A stretch of DNA of 64,000 nucleotides from Yersinia mollaretii ATCC 43969 (GTDB lineage: Bacteria > Pseudomonadota > Gammaproteobacteria > Enterobacterales > Enterobacteriaceae), in assembly GCF_013282725.1 (NCBI RefSeq), contig NZ_CP054043.1:3224001-3288000 (forward strand). The letters are read 5' to 3'. Below, in pieces: positions 27,177 to 36,824 of the stretch. Position 1 is the stretch's first letter, and each line of letters starts with the position of its first letter. The notes beneath the pieces are model-generated. The model was given only the letters and a program-made list of their open reading frames with translations, was not told where the DNA came from and ran no database searches. The translations under genes and the position numbers were made by a program.

Positions 27177-27371
27177 TCAATGAGACTCATCGTTGCCAGA
27201 GTGCCGGTATACTTCACCACAGATCAAGACAACGTCTGGCCTTCTTTCATGCAGACGCAGAGCGACGGCCATACACTCATGGCGTGTTGTGTAGATATCA
27301 TCAGTGACAGGCAGAGCCTCGCAAGCATCCATCCCGCAGGTGCTAACCAATAAAACAAATCCTATGAGCAT
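27177..27371 (-). CDS. Small exported cysteine-containing protein, DUF1482-like
   Basis: A 64-residue protein with a hydrophobic start (MLIGFVLLVSTCGMDACEAL), then YTTRHECMAVALRLHERR and a final cysteine. The pattern of hydrophobic leader, paired cysteines and a V-x-D-x-Y-x-T core resembles E. coli YebW and related DUF1482 prophage proteins. YebW lies close to yebV in E. coli, so position agrees. AAGGAG precedes the ATG. Function is unknown. Confidence 0.55.
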   Translation of the reverse strand: MLIGFVLLVSTCGMDACEALPVTDDIYTTRHECMAVALRLHERRPDVVLICGEVYRHSGNDESH

Positions 27372-27568
27372 ATATTCTCCTTATTTATAGGATTTATATG
27401 AGTATAGCCTGTTTGCCGCAGAGATTGCCTGCTCGTTTTGTATTGAAGAAATAGGCACTCATGATTTGCTTAAATATCAGTCAGGTCTGATTGCAGCGAC
27501 GACAGTCGCTTCCTAAAATAGTGATAAATTGGCATCATGTCGGATGAATTGGTTTTTTAGGATATGTG

Positions 27569-27817
27569 ATGAAACAGTTTCCTTTTGATAAACGTTACGA
27601 GATTGAAGATGCCAACGGCATCATTGAGTTCTATATTGATGGTGATGAGTATATTCGTGGTTTGGACGGTGTACCGGGCTACCGAATTGATGGTTATGAA
27701 GTATATGAACATAATGCAGCAGCAAAACTTGCTGGCTTCCTTGAAGGGAAGCATATAACAACACCGGATGCCGATATCCTACTGACGATTTTGGATGATC
27801 AGCAACCGACGGATTAA
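27569..27817 (+). CDS. Hypothetical protein
   Basis: An 82-residue acidic protein (start MKQFPFDKRYEIEDANG; tyrosines in YRIDGYEVYEHN). TTAGGA precedes the ATG at 27569, with an in-frame GTG at 27566. It ends 36 bases before the GST gene on the same strand and may be cotranscribed. I do not recognise the family. Confidence 0.55.
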   Translation: MKQFPFDKRYEIEDANGIIEFYIDGDEYIRGLDGVPGYRIDGYEVYEHNAAAKLAGFLEGKHITTPDADILLTILDDQQPTD

Positions 27818-27853
27818 TATTAATTTTTTTAATGATAACCTGCCGGAGTCGCA

Positions 27854-28489
27854 ATGAATCAGCAAACCATGACCTTGTACACCGATACTGATTTTTTTAG
27901 CCCTTATGTGATGTCTGTATTTGTGTCACTGACAGAAAAAGCGCTCCCTTTTACATTAAGCGCAATTAACCTGTCCACTGGGGAGAATTTGCAGGAAGCC
28001 TATACCCGGCTCTCCACGACTCGTCGTGTACCGACACTGGTTGTTGATGATTTTCAGTTATCTGAATCTTCTGCGATATCAGAATATCTGGAAGAACGTT
28101 TTCCCTCGCCGGATTATGCGAGAATTTACCCACAAGATAGGCAAGAGCGTGCTCGAGCGCGTGAAATACAGGCGTGGTTACGCAGTGATTTTATGCCCAT
28201 TCGTACTGAACGCTCAACGGAAGTCGTGTTTGCCGGATTAAGGTTATCGCCTTTATCTGATAGTGCTCAACAAGCAGCCAATAAGCTTATTTCAGGGCTG
28301 GAGCCTTTATTATCAGATGGCAGAAAATATCTATTTAATGAGTGGTGTATTGCCGATACTGATCTGGCATTGATGCTTAATCGTCTGGCCTTGCATGGTG
28401 ACTCGTTACCAGAATATCTCCGTCAATATGCGAGTTATCAGTGGCTGCGCCCATCAGTACAACAGTGGCGAGCATTGTCGCAGAAGTAG
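27854..28489 (+). CDS. yfcF: Glutathione S-transferase YfcF
   Basis: A 211-residue cytosolic GST. The N-terminal thioredoxin fold shows FFSPYVMSVFVSLTEK and the glutathione-contacting LSESSAISEYLEERFP (E-S-S motif); the helical C-terminal domain has AREIQAWLRSDFMPIR, EWCIADTDLALMLNRL. Length and motifs match E. coli YfcF (214), which has glutathione transferase and peroxidase activity. CCGGAG precedes the ATG. In E. coli yfcF is in a different locus, so its presence here in the variable segment is notable; a second copy elsewhere is possible. Confidence 0.87.
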   Translation: MNQQTMTLYTDTDFFSPYVMSVFVSLTEKALPFTLSAINLSTGENLQEAYTRLSTTRRVPTLVVDDFQLSESSAISEYLEERFPSPDYARIYPQDRQERARAREIQAWLRSDFMPIRTERSTEVVFAGLRLSPLSDSAQQAANKLISGLEPLLSDGRKYLFNEWCIADTDLALMLNRLALHGDSLPEYLRQYASYQWLRPSVQQWRALSQK

Positions 28490-28688
28490 ACGAAAAGCCT
28501 AAGCGGTGGGGAGGGACCCCCTAGTAAGACTAGATAGAGAGACAATTGAGCGTAAAGATTGCTGATTAAATAAATTGAATCTGCTGTTTTATCAAACTGT
28601 TAGCTTCAAATGAAAACAATTTAAGCAGCATATGAGCAGAGAGGGGGTGATTGTGCTACACTATGCGGCCGATAATCAAGGATAAAAC

Positions 28689-28922
28689 ATGAAAAAAGTC
28701 TCAATCATTGCTCAGTGCTTAATAAACGCTAAGAGTTTCAGTGAGATGTCTGAAGCTGAATCCTCGATAAAAAAGGTTTTCAACGATAGTTACGCAGATC
28801 ACTCTTTTGATGAATGGAATACTGACGTTTCTACGTTGAGTGCAAACCGTATTATCAGCCTGGTTGCCGGTGCTTCTAAGGTTCGGGTCAGAGGATTGAT
28901 CCAAGAATTATGGAATCACTGA
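28689..28922 (+). CDS. Hypothetical protein
   Basis: A 77-residue ORF (start MKKVSIIAQCLINAKSFSEM, end VRVRGLIQELWNH) with AAGGATAA before the ATG. Sequence is soluble and helical. I recognise no family. Its last bases overlap a decayed minus-strand frame. Confidence 0.5.
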   Translation: MKKVSIIAQCLINAKSFSEMSEAESSIKKVFNDSYADHSFDEWNTDVSTLSANRIISLVAGASKVRVRGLIQELWNH

Positions 28923-29103
28923 TAACAATTCAAGGGTTTCCAATAACCTGCCTACCACTTCACTGCGCCATGCATGCCCGCCATGCTGCGTGGTGAATGT
29001 GTTCTCCCCGTGTTTTTCCATTTCCTGCTTGTCTCTTTCCGTTGTCTTCCGCGAAACCGATGACTCCCAGTCATAAAAAGCGGGTCCGGTACAGGTAATC
29101 TAA
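28908..29103 (-). pseudogene. Possible decayed coding fragment
   Basis: A frame of about 65 codons is open on the minus strand between two stops, without a start of its own: it begins TCTGPAFYDWESSVSRK and continues EMEKHGENTFTTQHGGHAWR. Its composition looks protein-like and the region is otherwise empty. I cannot name the family; it may be chance. Confidence 0.25.
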
Positions 29104-29181
29104 GTAAACGCTGACCACTCCACGGTTTGTTGCCGTTGGTTAACGTAATCTAACGAGGTTGTACAACTGAGAGGCGATCCT

Positions 29182-29349
29182 ATGTCATTTTTTGATAGCG
29201 TTAAAAGACTGGTTAGCAGTGCTACAGTAAAAATTAAGTGCCCAGACTGTGACGCGACTTCTGAGCAGAGTTCAGATAAAGTGCAGAAAAACAGCGCACT
29301 GGTCTGCCCTAAGTGTGGCTGCTTATTTTTACCTAAAGACAAACATTAA
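29182..29349 (+). CDS. Small zinc-ribbon protein
   Basis: A 55-residue protein with two CxxC knuckles, IKCPDCDAT and LVCPKCGCL, that would bind one zinc. GAGAGG lies upstream of the ATG at 29182. The last residues LFLPKDKH follow the second knuckle directly. Small zinc-ribbon proteins of this form occur in E. coli K-12 among recently annotated small genes. Function is unknown. Confidence 0.6.
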   Translation: MSFFDSVKRLVSSATVKIKCPDCDATSEQSSDKVQKNSALVCPKCGCLFLPKDKH

Positions 29350-29360
29350 TGGCGTTGAAA

Positions 29361-29468
29361 TTAGCCAAAGATCATAGATGCCCACCGCAGCAGCATAAGT
29401 GCGCCGCAGATACAGAGTAACACTACAAACATTTTCCAATGTTTTGTATGAAAGCGTTTGGTCACCAT
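29361..29468 (-). CDS. Small single-pass membrane protein
   Basis: A 35-residue ORF: a basic start (MVTKRFHTKHWK) followed by one hydrophobic helix (MFVVLLCICGALMLLRW) and IFG. AAGGA precedes the ATG at 29466-29468. Convergent with the zinc-ribbon gene, 11 bases between stops. It has the form of the many enterobacterial stress-linked small membrane proteins, but no family is assigned. Confidence 0.5.
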   Translation of the reverse strand: MVTKRFHTKHWKMFVVLLCICGALMLLRWASMIFG

Positions 29469-29645
29469 CGAGTCCTTATTGGGTTTCACTATTATTGTCT
29501 GGCAAGGCGCAGCTCTACGGGACTTATTTGTCCACCGTAACTCAGTTATAGTAGCGAAAAATTATGCTGATGCGAGCGTTAGTTCGTGCCGATAAAGTGT
29601 AATATGCGTTGCATCAATAATATTACGAATAGGAATAATGAAACT

Positions 29646-30035
29646 ATGGCTACAATCCCACAAAAATATGAAAACGCTGAGCGTTGGGCTTTCGGTGATA
29701 CCGAGCAAGTGGCAGATGATTTATTGGCGTTGGTACTAAACGGCACTAAAACAGCGACCTGTGCGGCATTAGATGACGAGGGTGTTCCGCAAGCGGGCGA
29801 TCTATTTGTGGTGGTCAATGGTCGCAATGAGCCAGTATGTGCAGTAGAGCTGACCGATGTTGAACTGAAAACGTTTGATCAGGTTGATGAGGCTCATGCC
29901 TTGGCTGAAGGTGAGGGCGATCGGACGCTGACTTATTGGCGTAAGACACAACAACGTTTCTTTGAGGAGTACGATATGTTCTCTCCAGAGATGATGCTGA
30001 TTTGTATGCAATTCAAAATGCTGGAAAAATTCTGA
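29646..30035 (+). CDS. ASCH domain protein (YhfF-like)
   Basis: A 129-residue protein with the ASCH fold: WAFGDTEQVADDLLALVLNG, KTATCAALDDEG, then GEGDRTLTYWRKTQQRFFEE. The spacing of these blocks is that of E. coli YhfF (135 aa). ASCH proteins are thought to bind RNA or modified nucleosides, and the smaller YqfB type is an acetylcytidine hydrolase; a protein of that type is also in this window at 10.1 kb. AGGA lies about 12 bases before the ATG at 29646. Confidence 0.82.
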   Translation: MATIPQKYENAERWAFGDTEQVADDLLALVLNGTKTATCAALDDEGVPQAGDLFVVVNGRNEPVCAVELTDVELKTFDQVDEAHALAEGEGDRTLTYWRKTQQRFFEEYDMFSPEMMLICMQFKMLEKF

Positions 30036-30148
30036 TAGCTGATTGTTACTGATTGAGTATTGGTTCGCCAGTATTATCGATTGGTAGGAGAAGATACCGT
30101 CACTCATATGTTTTAACTATAGGTTGACGGTTCTTCTTGTTGTAATAA

Positions 30149-30391
30149 TCAAGTTACCTTCATTACCCAGGCATCCTGGTTTTGGTCATAATGTTTCTTG
30201 TAGAGCAGCCGATCTTTACCATCGAGTGTTGCTGGAATACTGGTATGTTCGTCCCACCCATCAAGCTGCATACACAAGTCAGGATCCGATTTACAGGGGA
30301 TACTGAGAGTATGTTCGCCTTTCTCCAGTGGCGCAGATAACACGGCGTCATCCACTTCGAAATCTCTGATTTTTACCACAGTTTTTACCAT
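30149..30391 (-). CDS. yebV: Conserved protein YebV (DUF1480)
   Basis: An 80-residue protein. LSIPCKSDPDLCMQLDGWDE and the tail DAWVMKVT are nearly identical to E. coli YebV (78 aa). AAAGGAG precedes the ATG. It marks the right border of the accessory block, since in E. coli it is close to SdsR. Function is unknown. Confidence 0.9.
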   Translation of the reverse strand: MVKTVVKIRDFEVDDAVLSAPLEKGEHTLSIPCKSDPDLCMQLDGWDEHTSIPATLDGKDRLLYKKHYDQNQDAWVMKVT

Positions 30392-30505
30392 AAAGACTCC
30401 TTTCTAGTTCAGTGGTATGAGGTATGACCAGATTGGTCACTCAATGAGAATAGCTGAGCTAAAAAAAAAGCGCCAGAAGGCAGGGTTAAAAAATGTAGCA
30501 TTTCA

Positions 30506-32215
30506 TTAACAAGGGAGTTCGGCCAGATTAAATTGGTTACGGCCATTCTTCTTCGAGTAGTAGAGCGCCTGATCTGCGGTCAGCATCAAGTCTGCCTGAT
30601 CAGTAATTCCCGCGTGCTGGTGGGCTTGATAGACTGTTACCCCAAGGCTGATGGTGACTTTACGGAATTTACTGTCACTGTGCTTAATGCCCATCGCACG
30701 GATAGATTGCAAAATATGCTCGGCAACCAGACTGGCCCCTTTTTGATCCGTGTCAGGAAGAATCGCCGCAAACTCTTCTCCGCCGTAGCGTGCAACGATA
30801 TCAGTGCTGCGTTTCAATGACTTGCGCAATGCTCTGGCGACCAATCGCAGGCAAGCATCACCGGAGATATGACCATAGTAATCATTGAAATTCTTAAAGT
30901 AATCAATATCAATCATTAAAATCGCCAATGGAGAGTCTGAACGCTTTGCCCGCATAAATTCATGGGCTAGTACTTTTTTGAACTCCCGACGATTAGGTAA
31001 TTTGGTCAGTGAATCTGTTCTGGCTTGAATTTCTAGACGGCGATTAGCTTTGATGAGCTTAAGCTCCAGCAATTTTCGCTCATGGATATCTTCTGCTGTG
31101 CCGTACCAACACAGAACATTGCCGTTATCATCAACGCTAGGCACCGCGCGGATGCGCATCCAGTTCCAGCCCTTTTCCACATGACAAAAGCGAATTTCGA
31201 CGTCCAGTGGCTCTTGTGTTTGCAGCGAGTGCTCCCAACTTATCAGTGTTGGGTGGCGATCATCCACATGAATGGTTCGCAGCCACTTATCTGCCAGCGC
31301 TTCTTCGCGGGTCAATCCGGTTATCTTTTCAAAACGAGAGCTGACATCGGTAATCATCCCGTCAGGGGATGCGGTCCACGGAATCTGTGGGTTCAGCTCG
31401 ACCATATTACGATAGTGCTGCTTACTGCTGCGCAGTTTTTCTTCCATTTCTTTCAAGGGAGAGATATCTATCATGGCGACAGACAAGCCGCTGACTTGAC
31501 CACTGGGGTAGCGGGCGGCATTGAGCCGCATGAAAAATACCCGTTTCTTATCCGGCATCTGAAATTCAGCATCGGGGATGGTGTCATTGCAATAAGCTTT
31601 TAACAGGGCGCTTTGCAGAATAGGGACAATACTGGGCAGGAAGTCCGCCACTTTGCGTCCATTCACTTCCACAGTATTTTTACCCAATAATTCAGCGAGA
31701 TAGTCATTAATTGTCAGATAACGCAGGTTGGTATCGATAAAACAGAGACCCGCCGGTGCATTGGAATAGATGGATTCCAGTTCAAATAAGCGCTTACCGG
31801 CGTCATAAGGTAAATTGCTCAGATCTCGATCAATACCTCGATAGCCTTTGAACTCTCCATTGTCGTCAAATAGGGGAATACCACTGGTTTCCACCAGCAC
31901 TTCGCTGCCATCTGCGCGGATATTACGGTTTTGTAAGCCAGCGAAAGGGATGCGGGCCGCTGCAATTTCAGCAAATATTTTACCCACCCGACTCGCCTCT
32001 TCTTTCGGCATAAAATCAAATGGAGTTTTGCCGATAACTTCATGGGGAAGGCGTCCAAGAAGCTCAATGGATTTTGCTGATGAAAACGTATAACGGCCGG
32101 CAGCATCAACTTCCCAGATCCAATCTGAGTTATTTTCGATGATGTCCCGTAAGCTGTTCATTTCATTTAACAGGCCAATGTCAGCTGAATTTTCCCGATT
32201 ATCGTAATCAGTCAT
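30506..32215 (-). CDS. Diguanylate cyclase with three PAS domains
   Basis: A 569-residue soluble sensor enzyme that should make c-di-GMP from two GTP. Three PAS modules come first: ~25-130 (NSDWIWEVDAAGRYTFSS), ~145-260 (APAGLCFIDTNLRYLTIND), ~270-390 (NPQIPWTASPDGMITDVS, with a PAC end at WYGTAEDIHERK). The GGDEF domain (~405-565) has the active-site RYGGEEF, the metal-binding MIDIDYFKNFNDYYGH and an inhibitory RxxD site (RSTD) five residues before GGEEF, so product feedback is expected. CAGGAG serves the ATG at 32213-32215. It borders the fimbrial cluster, a pairing that suggests c-di-GMP-linked adhesion, although transcription is separate. Confidence 0.93.
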   Translation of the reverse strand: MTDYDNRENSADIGLLNEMNSLRDIIENNSDWIWEVDAAGRYTFSSAKSIELLGRLPHEVIGKTPFDFMPKEEASRVGKIFAEIAAARIPFAGLQNRNIRADGSEVLVETSGIPLFDDNGEFKGYRGIDRDLSNLPYDAGKRLFELESIYSNAPAGLCFIDTNLRYLTINDYLAELLGKNTVEVNGRKVADFLPSIVPILQSALLKAYCNDTIPDAEFQMPDKKRVFFMRLNAARYPSGQVSGLSVAMIDISPLKEMEEKLRSSKQHYRNMVELNPQIPWTASPDGMITDVSSRFEKITGLTREEALADKWLRTIHVDDRHPTLISWEHSLQTQEPLDVEIRFCHVEKGWNWMRIRAVPSVDDNGNVLCWYGTAEDIHERKLLELKLIKANRRLEIQARTDSLTKLPNRREFKKVLAHEFMRAKRSDSPLAILMIDIDYFKNFNDYYGHISGDACLRLVARALRKSLKRSTDIVARYGGEEFAAILPDTDQKGASLVAEHILQSIRAMGIKHSDSKFRKVTISLGVTVYQAHQHAGITDQADLMLTADQALYYSKKNGRNQFNLAELPC

Positions 32216-32425
32216 GATGCCCACTCCTGTTAATCGCGGCTTTCCTTAGGTAGAAATCTGTCGGCTATTATTTAAGCCCGCAGATTGTATAACAGGGACA
32301 GATTTAGTACAGCTCAATCGGAATATTCTTATCTACAAATGACTTTTTAGTTTTTTATCGACAGACAAATAATAGTTTTCAATGTTAATCCATTGATAGA
32401 TATAGAGTGGATATTTTGTTAACCA

Positions 32426-33430
32426 TCAATAGACCAGTGTCAGGCTGACATTATCCTGATAGCTGCCCGGTGTGCGCAGAACCTGATTGGGATTAATCAC
32501 CGCATGAAAAGGTACCAACTGTTGAGCACCGGTGCCTGTTCCGGGTTGCATCGAGGTGGAATTCCATAACGTGGTGCCTGTGGTGCCTTGATACAGTTGA
32601 TATTGTAAATAGTCAGTGACTGTGGGGGATATCAGTTTCATTTGCTGCCAGCCAGTCACCGGATTATCGCCGGTAGTGACATAAGTATTGAACGTCGAGC
32701 CTTTGGTGCAGGTGAGGGTGACCGTTTGGCTGACGGGGCTAAATTGCCCAACCAAGGCGAAACTGCCAAAGTTCACCTCCTGAGCACTGTTAATCGCACA
32801 ATTTTTGCTGACCACCAGTGTCACTGTAATCGTGGAGACATCCGTTCCTGTCCCTGTGCCTGTCCAATAGCCCCCCACACAGGCCCCAAGCGCGGCAACC
32901 TTACAAATATTATATGTCCAGGCCAGATTGATTACATCGGTATAGGTGCCAGCACTGATGTTCACATTAATGGCCCCATTGGTTCCGGTGCGGATAAAAA
33001 TAGGCAGGTTGGCGGTGACACCGGTAAGGCCAACGACCAGCAAATTAGATCCGCTATAATCCAGTATCCCATTAATACCCAGTGCCGGAGTAAAAGATCC
33101 GGTGCGATAAATGGAGTAGGGAATAAGATCTCCCGCCGCATTTTTGAGATTCAAATTATTGGTGGTGCTGGCTATTTTGGCGGATAACGTAAAAGAGGAG
33201 AGCAAACTGACCCCAAGACCGGCGCAGGCCAGTGCGGTATTGCCCTGAGCATTAACGACAGTGGTATTCGCGGCCACAGAAGAGCTGGGCGGTAAGGTGA
33301 CGGAGCCAGAGGTAAAGGTGCAGGAGTCCGCCTGAGCTAAGGGGGCAATAAATCCGCTGAGTAAGATCAGTAACGCCATGATATTGGCGGCCGCCGGATA
33401 ACGGTATTGTTGTGTTTTAAGTTTCGTCAT
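32426..33430 (-). CDS. Csu-type fimbrial tip adhesin (two SCPU domains)
   Basis: A 334-residue secreted protein with a signal peptide ending APLAQA and two spore-coat-U (SCPU) domains: ~35-180 and ~190-334. The second holds INSAQEVNFGSFALVG and ends DNVSLTLVY, the usual donor/acceptor pattern of pilin domains. Last gene of the cluster and double-length, it matches CsuE, the tip adhesin of archaic chaperone-usher pili in Acinetobacter. It begins 33 bases after the usher stop. Assignment to the tip is from domain layout and position. Confidence 0.87.
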   Translation of the reverse strand: MTKLKTQQYRYPAAANIMALLILLSGFIAPLAQADSCTFTSGSVTLPPSSSVAANTTVVNAQGNTALACAGLGVSLLSSFTLSAKIASTTNNLNLKNAAGDLIPYSIYRTGSFTPALGINGILDYSGSNLLVVGLTGVTANLPIFIRTGTNGAINVNISAGTYTDVINLAWTYNICKVAALGACVGGYWTGTGTGTDVSTITVTLVVSKNCAINSAQEVNFGSFALVGQFSPVSQTVTLTCTKGSTFNTYVTTGDNPVTGWQQMKLISPTVTDYLQYQLYQGTTGTTLWNSTSMQPGTGTGAQQLVPFHAVINPNQVLRTPGSYQDNVSLTLVY

Positions 33431-33463
33431 ATTTGCTCCGTTGCACCCTCGGTATTTTCTTGG

Positions 33464-35905
33464 TTATTGGCAGATGACAGTGCCAATATTCTGTATTCCC
33501 GTGCTGGCTTTCAGCGTGAACTGCACATAGCAATGAGCACCGTTATCCGCGCGAATTATTTTCAGTCTGTTTTGTGGCTTAACCTGCTCGATATAGGTAA
33601 TGCCATCCCAGCCGACATAACTGACGGGTTTGGCATTAGTGGTAAATACCGGGCTGCCTTTAGGTAAATCTTTACCCGATGGATCGGTAATATGCAGTGT
33701 CGCCGCCGTAATTTGTTGGAGTGGGAAGTCGAGTAAATAGCCACTGCGTTCACTGATCGCCAGACGACGTTCAACTTCGGGCATAGAGACATCTGCGGGC
33801 AGGCTCATTGGGTCAATCTGGAATCTCGCCTGATAATAAGAGGTGACATTCGGAATTAATAAATAACCTTTGTCGTCGGTTGTACCTATTATCTGATTTT
33901 CGTAACTGACCGGAATTTGTCCAAAACCATGGGTTGAGACCAAGGCAAATGCATCATTAATGGTGTTACTGGCATAGATTCCGCGATTCATCATGACCAG
34001 CGAGCCGCTGGCCTCAGCCCATGTATGATAATCACCTTCGCCGCCATAGACCCCAATCCGACTCTCCATTACACGAGTTCGCCAGATCAAATCCGCTTGT
34101 TGATAGCTGCTATTTGCACCGGAACCATTGGCATACGCCATATTCCAGCCCAATCCACCGTCAGTGGGGGTTGCGCGACTGTAGTTGACTCTTTGACTCC
34201 AATTGTTGTCCGTATCACGGACCGTGCTGATGCTGCCCGCTCCCCATTCGCCGAGTGGAATACTGAAGACCAATTGCGCGTTATAGCCTTGGCTACCCAG
34301 TTCGCGGTTTACTGAGAAATAGAGGCTGGTATTGCTGAAGATGGAGGTGCTGTAGCTGACATTGACCAGCCGTGTTCGCTCTCCTAATGCATCGCTGACA
34401 TCAAAATAGCCGGTCCCGAGAGAGCCATAGCTCCCCAAACCTATACTGGCGGTGATTTGATCGGTACGGCGGCTAAGCCGATAATCACTTTTATAATTGG
34501 CCAGATCGCCGTAGTTGGCGCTGCGCATGATGCGCTGGGCATTGAGGCTAAAAATAGTATTGCTGTAGCTGTAGCCGAGTGAATGTTGATTACCGCGTCC
34601 TCCGTAGCGAGAGGAAGAGGGTAATTGCGTGTTTTCGCTGTCAAATTCGGTGGGTGCTATCCCACTGCCCAAGGCGTCATTACCTGCATGGCTGACACTG
34701 TAGGAGCTGTTCAGCACCCCATAATTTCCGACACGCAGGCCCACACCCCCCCCGACCACATTCAACTGTTGCGCCACATCCGCCCGGCCCTCCAGTGTTA
34801 ACCAAGGCGTCGTGCCATAGCGGACGACCCCACTGGCGACCGGATCGCTATAATCGGCGGAACGAATGCCATAATTTTGGCGAATCATGCCACTGGAGAC
34901 ACTGAAATCCCATAAGCCGGGGGTGAGTAGCTCGCTGGCGACATAAAACGGAATCGTCGTGCTGACTTGCCGCCCTAGCGCATCGGTGGTGACAACGGTA
35001 GCCTGTCCAGCCCCATTGATCCTTGGCCCATTATCGATAACAAAAGGGCCGGGGTTAACAGTGGCAGATTGCGCTCTAAAGTTATCAATATAGAGATCGA
35101 CCGTGCTGGGAATCGCGGCTTGGCCAGCGAATTGGGGCAGTGGGTAGGTGACTAAATCTGGGCGAATGGCGAAATTACGTGAGACTTGCAGCCCGCCAAC
35201 GCGCACAGAACTGCTCCAAGCCAGCGAGCCGGTTATTAGATCGCCCGCAGTGTAACTAAGAATATGTTTTTCATCATTAAATTTCCACTGGGTGTCATAT
35301 CGGACATAGCCTTTGTCTACCGTGATGTTGTCGGTATCTGTCAACGCGGAGCGATAAACCCCGGTGTTACTGAGCAAGCCGAAGCGACCAAATAGGCGCT
35401 GTTCAGTCCAGGCGGAAATAGTGCTCGGCTGATCACTGCCGCTGCCCTGACTGGCATAGACGTCATAGTTGAATAGCAGGCCGAGGCTGCTTTGCGCCAA
35501 ATTGTAATCATCTGTCGCCGAGACATTAATACGCTGTTGGGGGAGCCATTCACTGGGGATATCAATGAGTAGCCGCTGGTTATTGCCTTGATAGCTGACC
35601 TTCACTTTATCCATGTTATCAATGGCAACTTCGGGTGTATTTGATTTGGGAATCGGCAGTCCCACCGCTTTTAGTTGTTCAGGCGACAGATAGTAGTGCC
35701 CATCACGAAATACCACGGGCACCGCCTCCCCGTAGTTGCGGTCATTCACCACCAGTTCAAGGTATAAGGTGGTGTCAGGCATCACTGCGGCAGAGGGGGG
35801 TGGCGGTAAATCATCCCCTTTTACTGTTAGCGGCAGTAAAGCAGGGAAGATGATTGAGCCATACATCAATGTCAAAAATGGCGACAGCCTGAATCTGATA
35901 GTCAT
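33464..35905 (-). CDS. Fimbrial outer membrane usher (archaic, CsuD-like)
   Basis: An 813-residue usher forming the secretion pore and assembly platform in the outer membrane. After a signal peptide, an N-terminal chaperone-binding domain (PVVFRDGHYYLSPEQLKAVG), a long beta-barrel with plug (residues ~150-640; for example PSTVDLYIDNFRAQSATVNPG), and C-terminal domains ending with a cysteine pair (HCYVQF, VICQ). It is closely spaced after the chaperone gene. Length is typical for archaic ushers. Intact, with no frameshift seen. Confidence 0.94.
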   Translation of the reverse strand: MTIRFRLSPFLTLMYGSIIFPALLPLTVKGDDLPPPPSAAVMPDTTLYLELVVNDRNYGEAVPVVFRDGHYYLSPEQLKAVGLPIPKSNTPEVAIDNMDKVKVSYQGNNQRLLIDIPSEWLPQQRINVSATDDYNLAQSSLGLLFNYDVYASQGSGSDQPSTISAWTEQRLFGRFGLLSNTGVYRSALTDTDNITVDKGYVRYDTQWKFNDEKHILSYTAGDLITGSLAWSSSVRVGGLQVSRNFAIRPDLVTYPLPQFAGQAAIPSTVDLYIDNFRAQSATVNPGPFVIDNGPRINGAGQATVVTTDALGRQVSTTIPFYVASELLTPGLWDFSVSSGMIRQNYGIRSADYSDPVASGVVRYGTTPWLTLEGRADVAQQLNVVGGGVGLRVGNYGVLNSSYSVSHAGNDALGSGIAPTEFDSENTQLPSSSRYGGRGNQHSLGYSYSNTIFSLNAQRIMRSANYGDLANYKSDYRLSRRTDQITASIGLGSYGSLGTGYFDVSDALGERTRLVNVSYSTSIFSNTSLYFSVNRELGSQGYNAQLVFSIPLGEWGAGSISTVRDTDNNWSQRVNYSRATPTDGGLGWNMAYANGSGANSSYQQADLIWRTRVMESRIGVYGGEGDYHTWAEASGSLVMMNRGIYASNTINDAFALVSTHGFGQIPVSYENQIIGTTDDKGYLLIPNVTSYYQARFQIDPMSLPADVSMPEVERRLAISERSGYLLDFPLQQITAATLHITDPSGKDLPKGSPVFTTNAKPVSYVGWDGITYIEQVKPQNRLKIIRADNGAHCYVQFTLKASTGIQNIGTVICQ

Positions 35906-35991
35906 CCCAAACCCTAACGTATTGACAGTTATTCCTGTTTATCAATGTATTAGCAGTACCTTGATCCATAAAACTGTTTCATCAGTTTTGT

Positions 35992-36741
35992 CTATTGATG
36001 AGGGATAAGGGTGGGTTTGGTATTACTGTTCACCGATGCAGTTAATTGCCCGGTGCTGGCTGATGCGGGTACTTCAAAGCGCATTTCACTGCCCGGCAAC
36101 ACATAACCCATTAGCCCATTATTGATGTTTTTATTCTGCAAACTGACTCGAGAAATACGGGCATGGGTCTGCCCCTGATTGCGGATAGTCAGCCATTGCT
36201 TACCTTCGCGGGTGATGAGTTTGTAACTGAGGCTCAGTGGGAAGAAAGTCGCAGGATTGTTGGCATCTTCCGGTTTCAACCCCTCTCCATAGATAAAGAG
36301 CGGGACGGAGTAGCGCATCTGAAATTTTAGCCCCATATTCAGTGAAGGCGTTGACGCATCTTCAGCAGGGTCTTTGCGTGGGATCTCATCAATCAGTATT
36401 CGAAATGCCTGCTCCTGACCCGGCGGAACTTGGGTATTTTTAATTAGCCTGATCAGTTGGCGCTGGCCCGGTAAAATTGTGGCAACTGGCGGGCTGGCGA
36501 GAACCTGTGACTGACTGCTGTAGTCTTCTTTTCCCTCTTTTTGTTGCCATCCCAAGACCCGAATTTGCATATAAACCGGCTGACTATCTTTATTCTCCAG
36601 CCACAATGCCGTGGCTTTTTCATTATTGGCGATCACCGGATCAATCGGCCAGACCAGTACAGAAGAGGCGGCATAAGCCAAGGGGCTGGCTAACGCAGTC
36701 GCTAATGCAACCATAGATGAAAGTGATGTTAATTTTGTCAT
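35992..36741 (-). CDS. Periplasmic fimbrial chaperone (CsuC-like)
   Basis: A 249-residue periplasmic chaperone with a signal peptide ending PLAYA. The first Ig-like domain shows NNEKATALWLENKDSQPVY, RVLGWQQ and ILPGQRQLIRLIK; AFRILIDEIP closes the domain as in PapD-type proteins. The second domain spans ~150-249. It should donate a strand to the SCPU subunits and deliver them to the usher. Fourth of the six genes, the order found in csuA/BABCDE. Confidence 0.93.
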   Translation of the reverse strand: MTKLTSLSSMVALATALASPLAYAASSVLVWPIDPVIANNEKATALWLENKDSQPVYMQIRVLGWQQKEGKEDYSSQSQVLASPPVATILPGQRQLIRLIKNTQVPPGQEQAFRILIDEIPRKDPAEDASTPSLNMGLKFQMRYSVPLFIYGEGLKPEDANNPATFFPLSLSYKLITREGKQWLTIRNQGQTHARISRVSLQNKNINNGLMGYVLPGSEMRFEVPASASTGQLTASVNSNTKPTLIPHQ

Positions 36742-36824
36742 AGTGATTTCTCCTCGGCATCATGCCTAATACTTAATCGGTCGCTAATAATTGAAACCAA
36801 TAACGCGTTGTATCCTCTGGCCGT

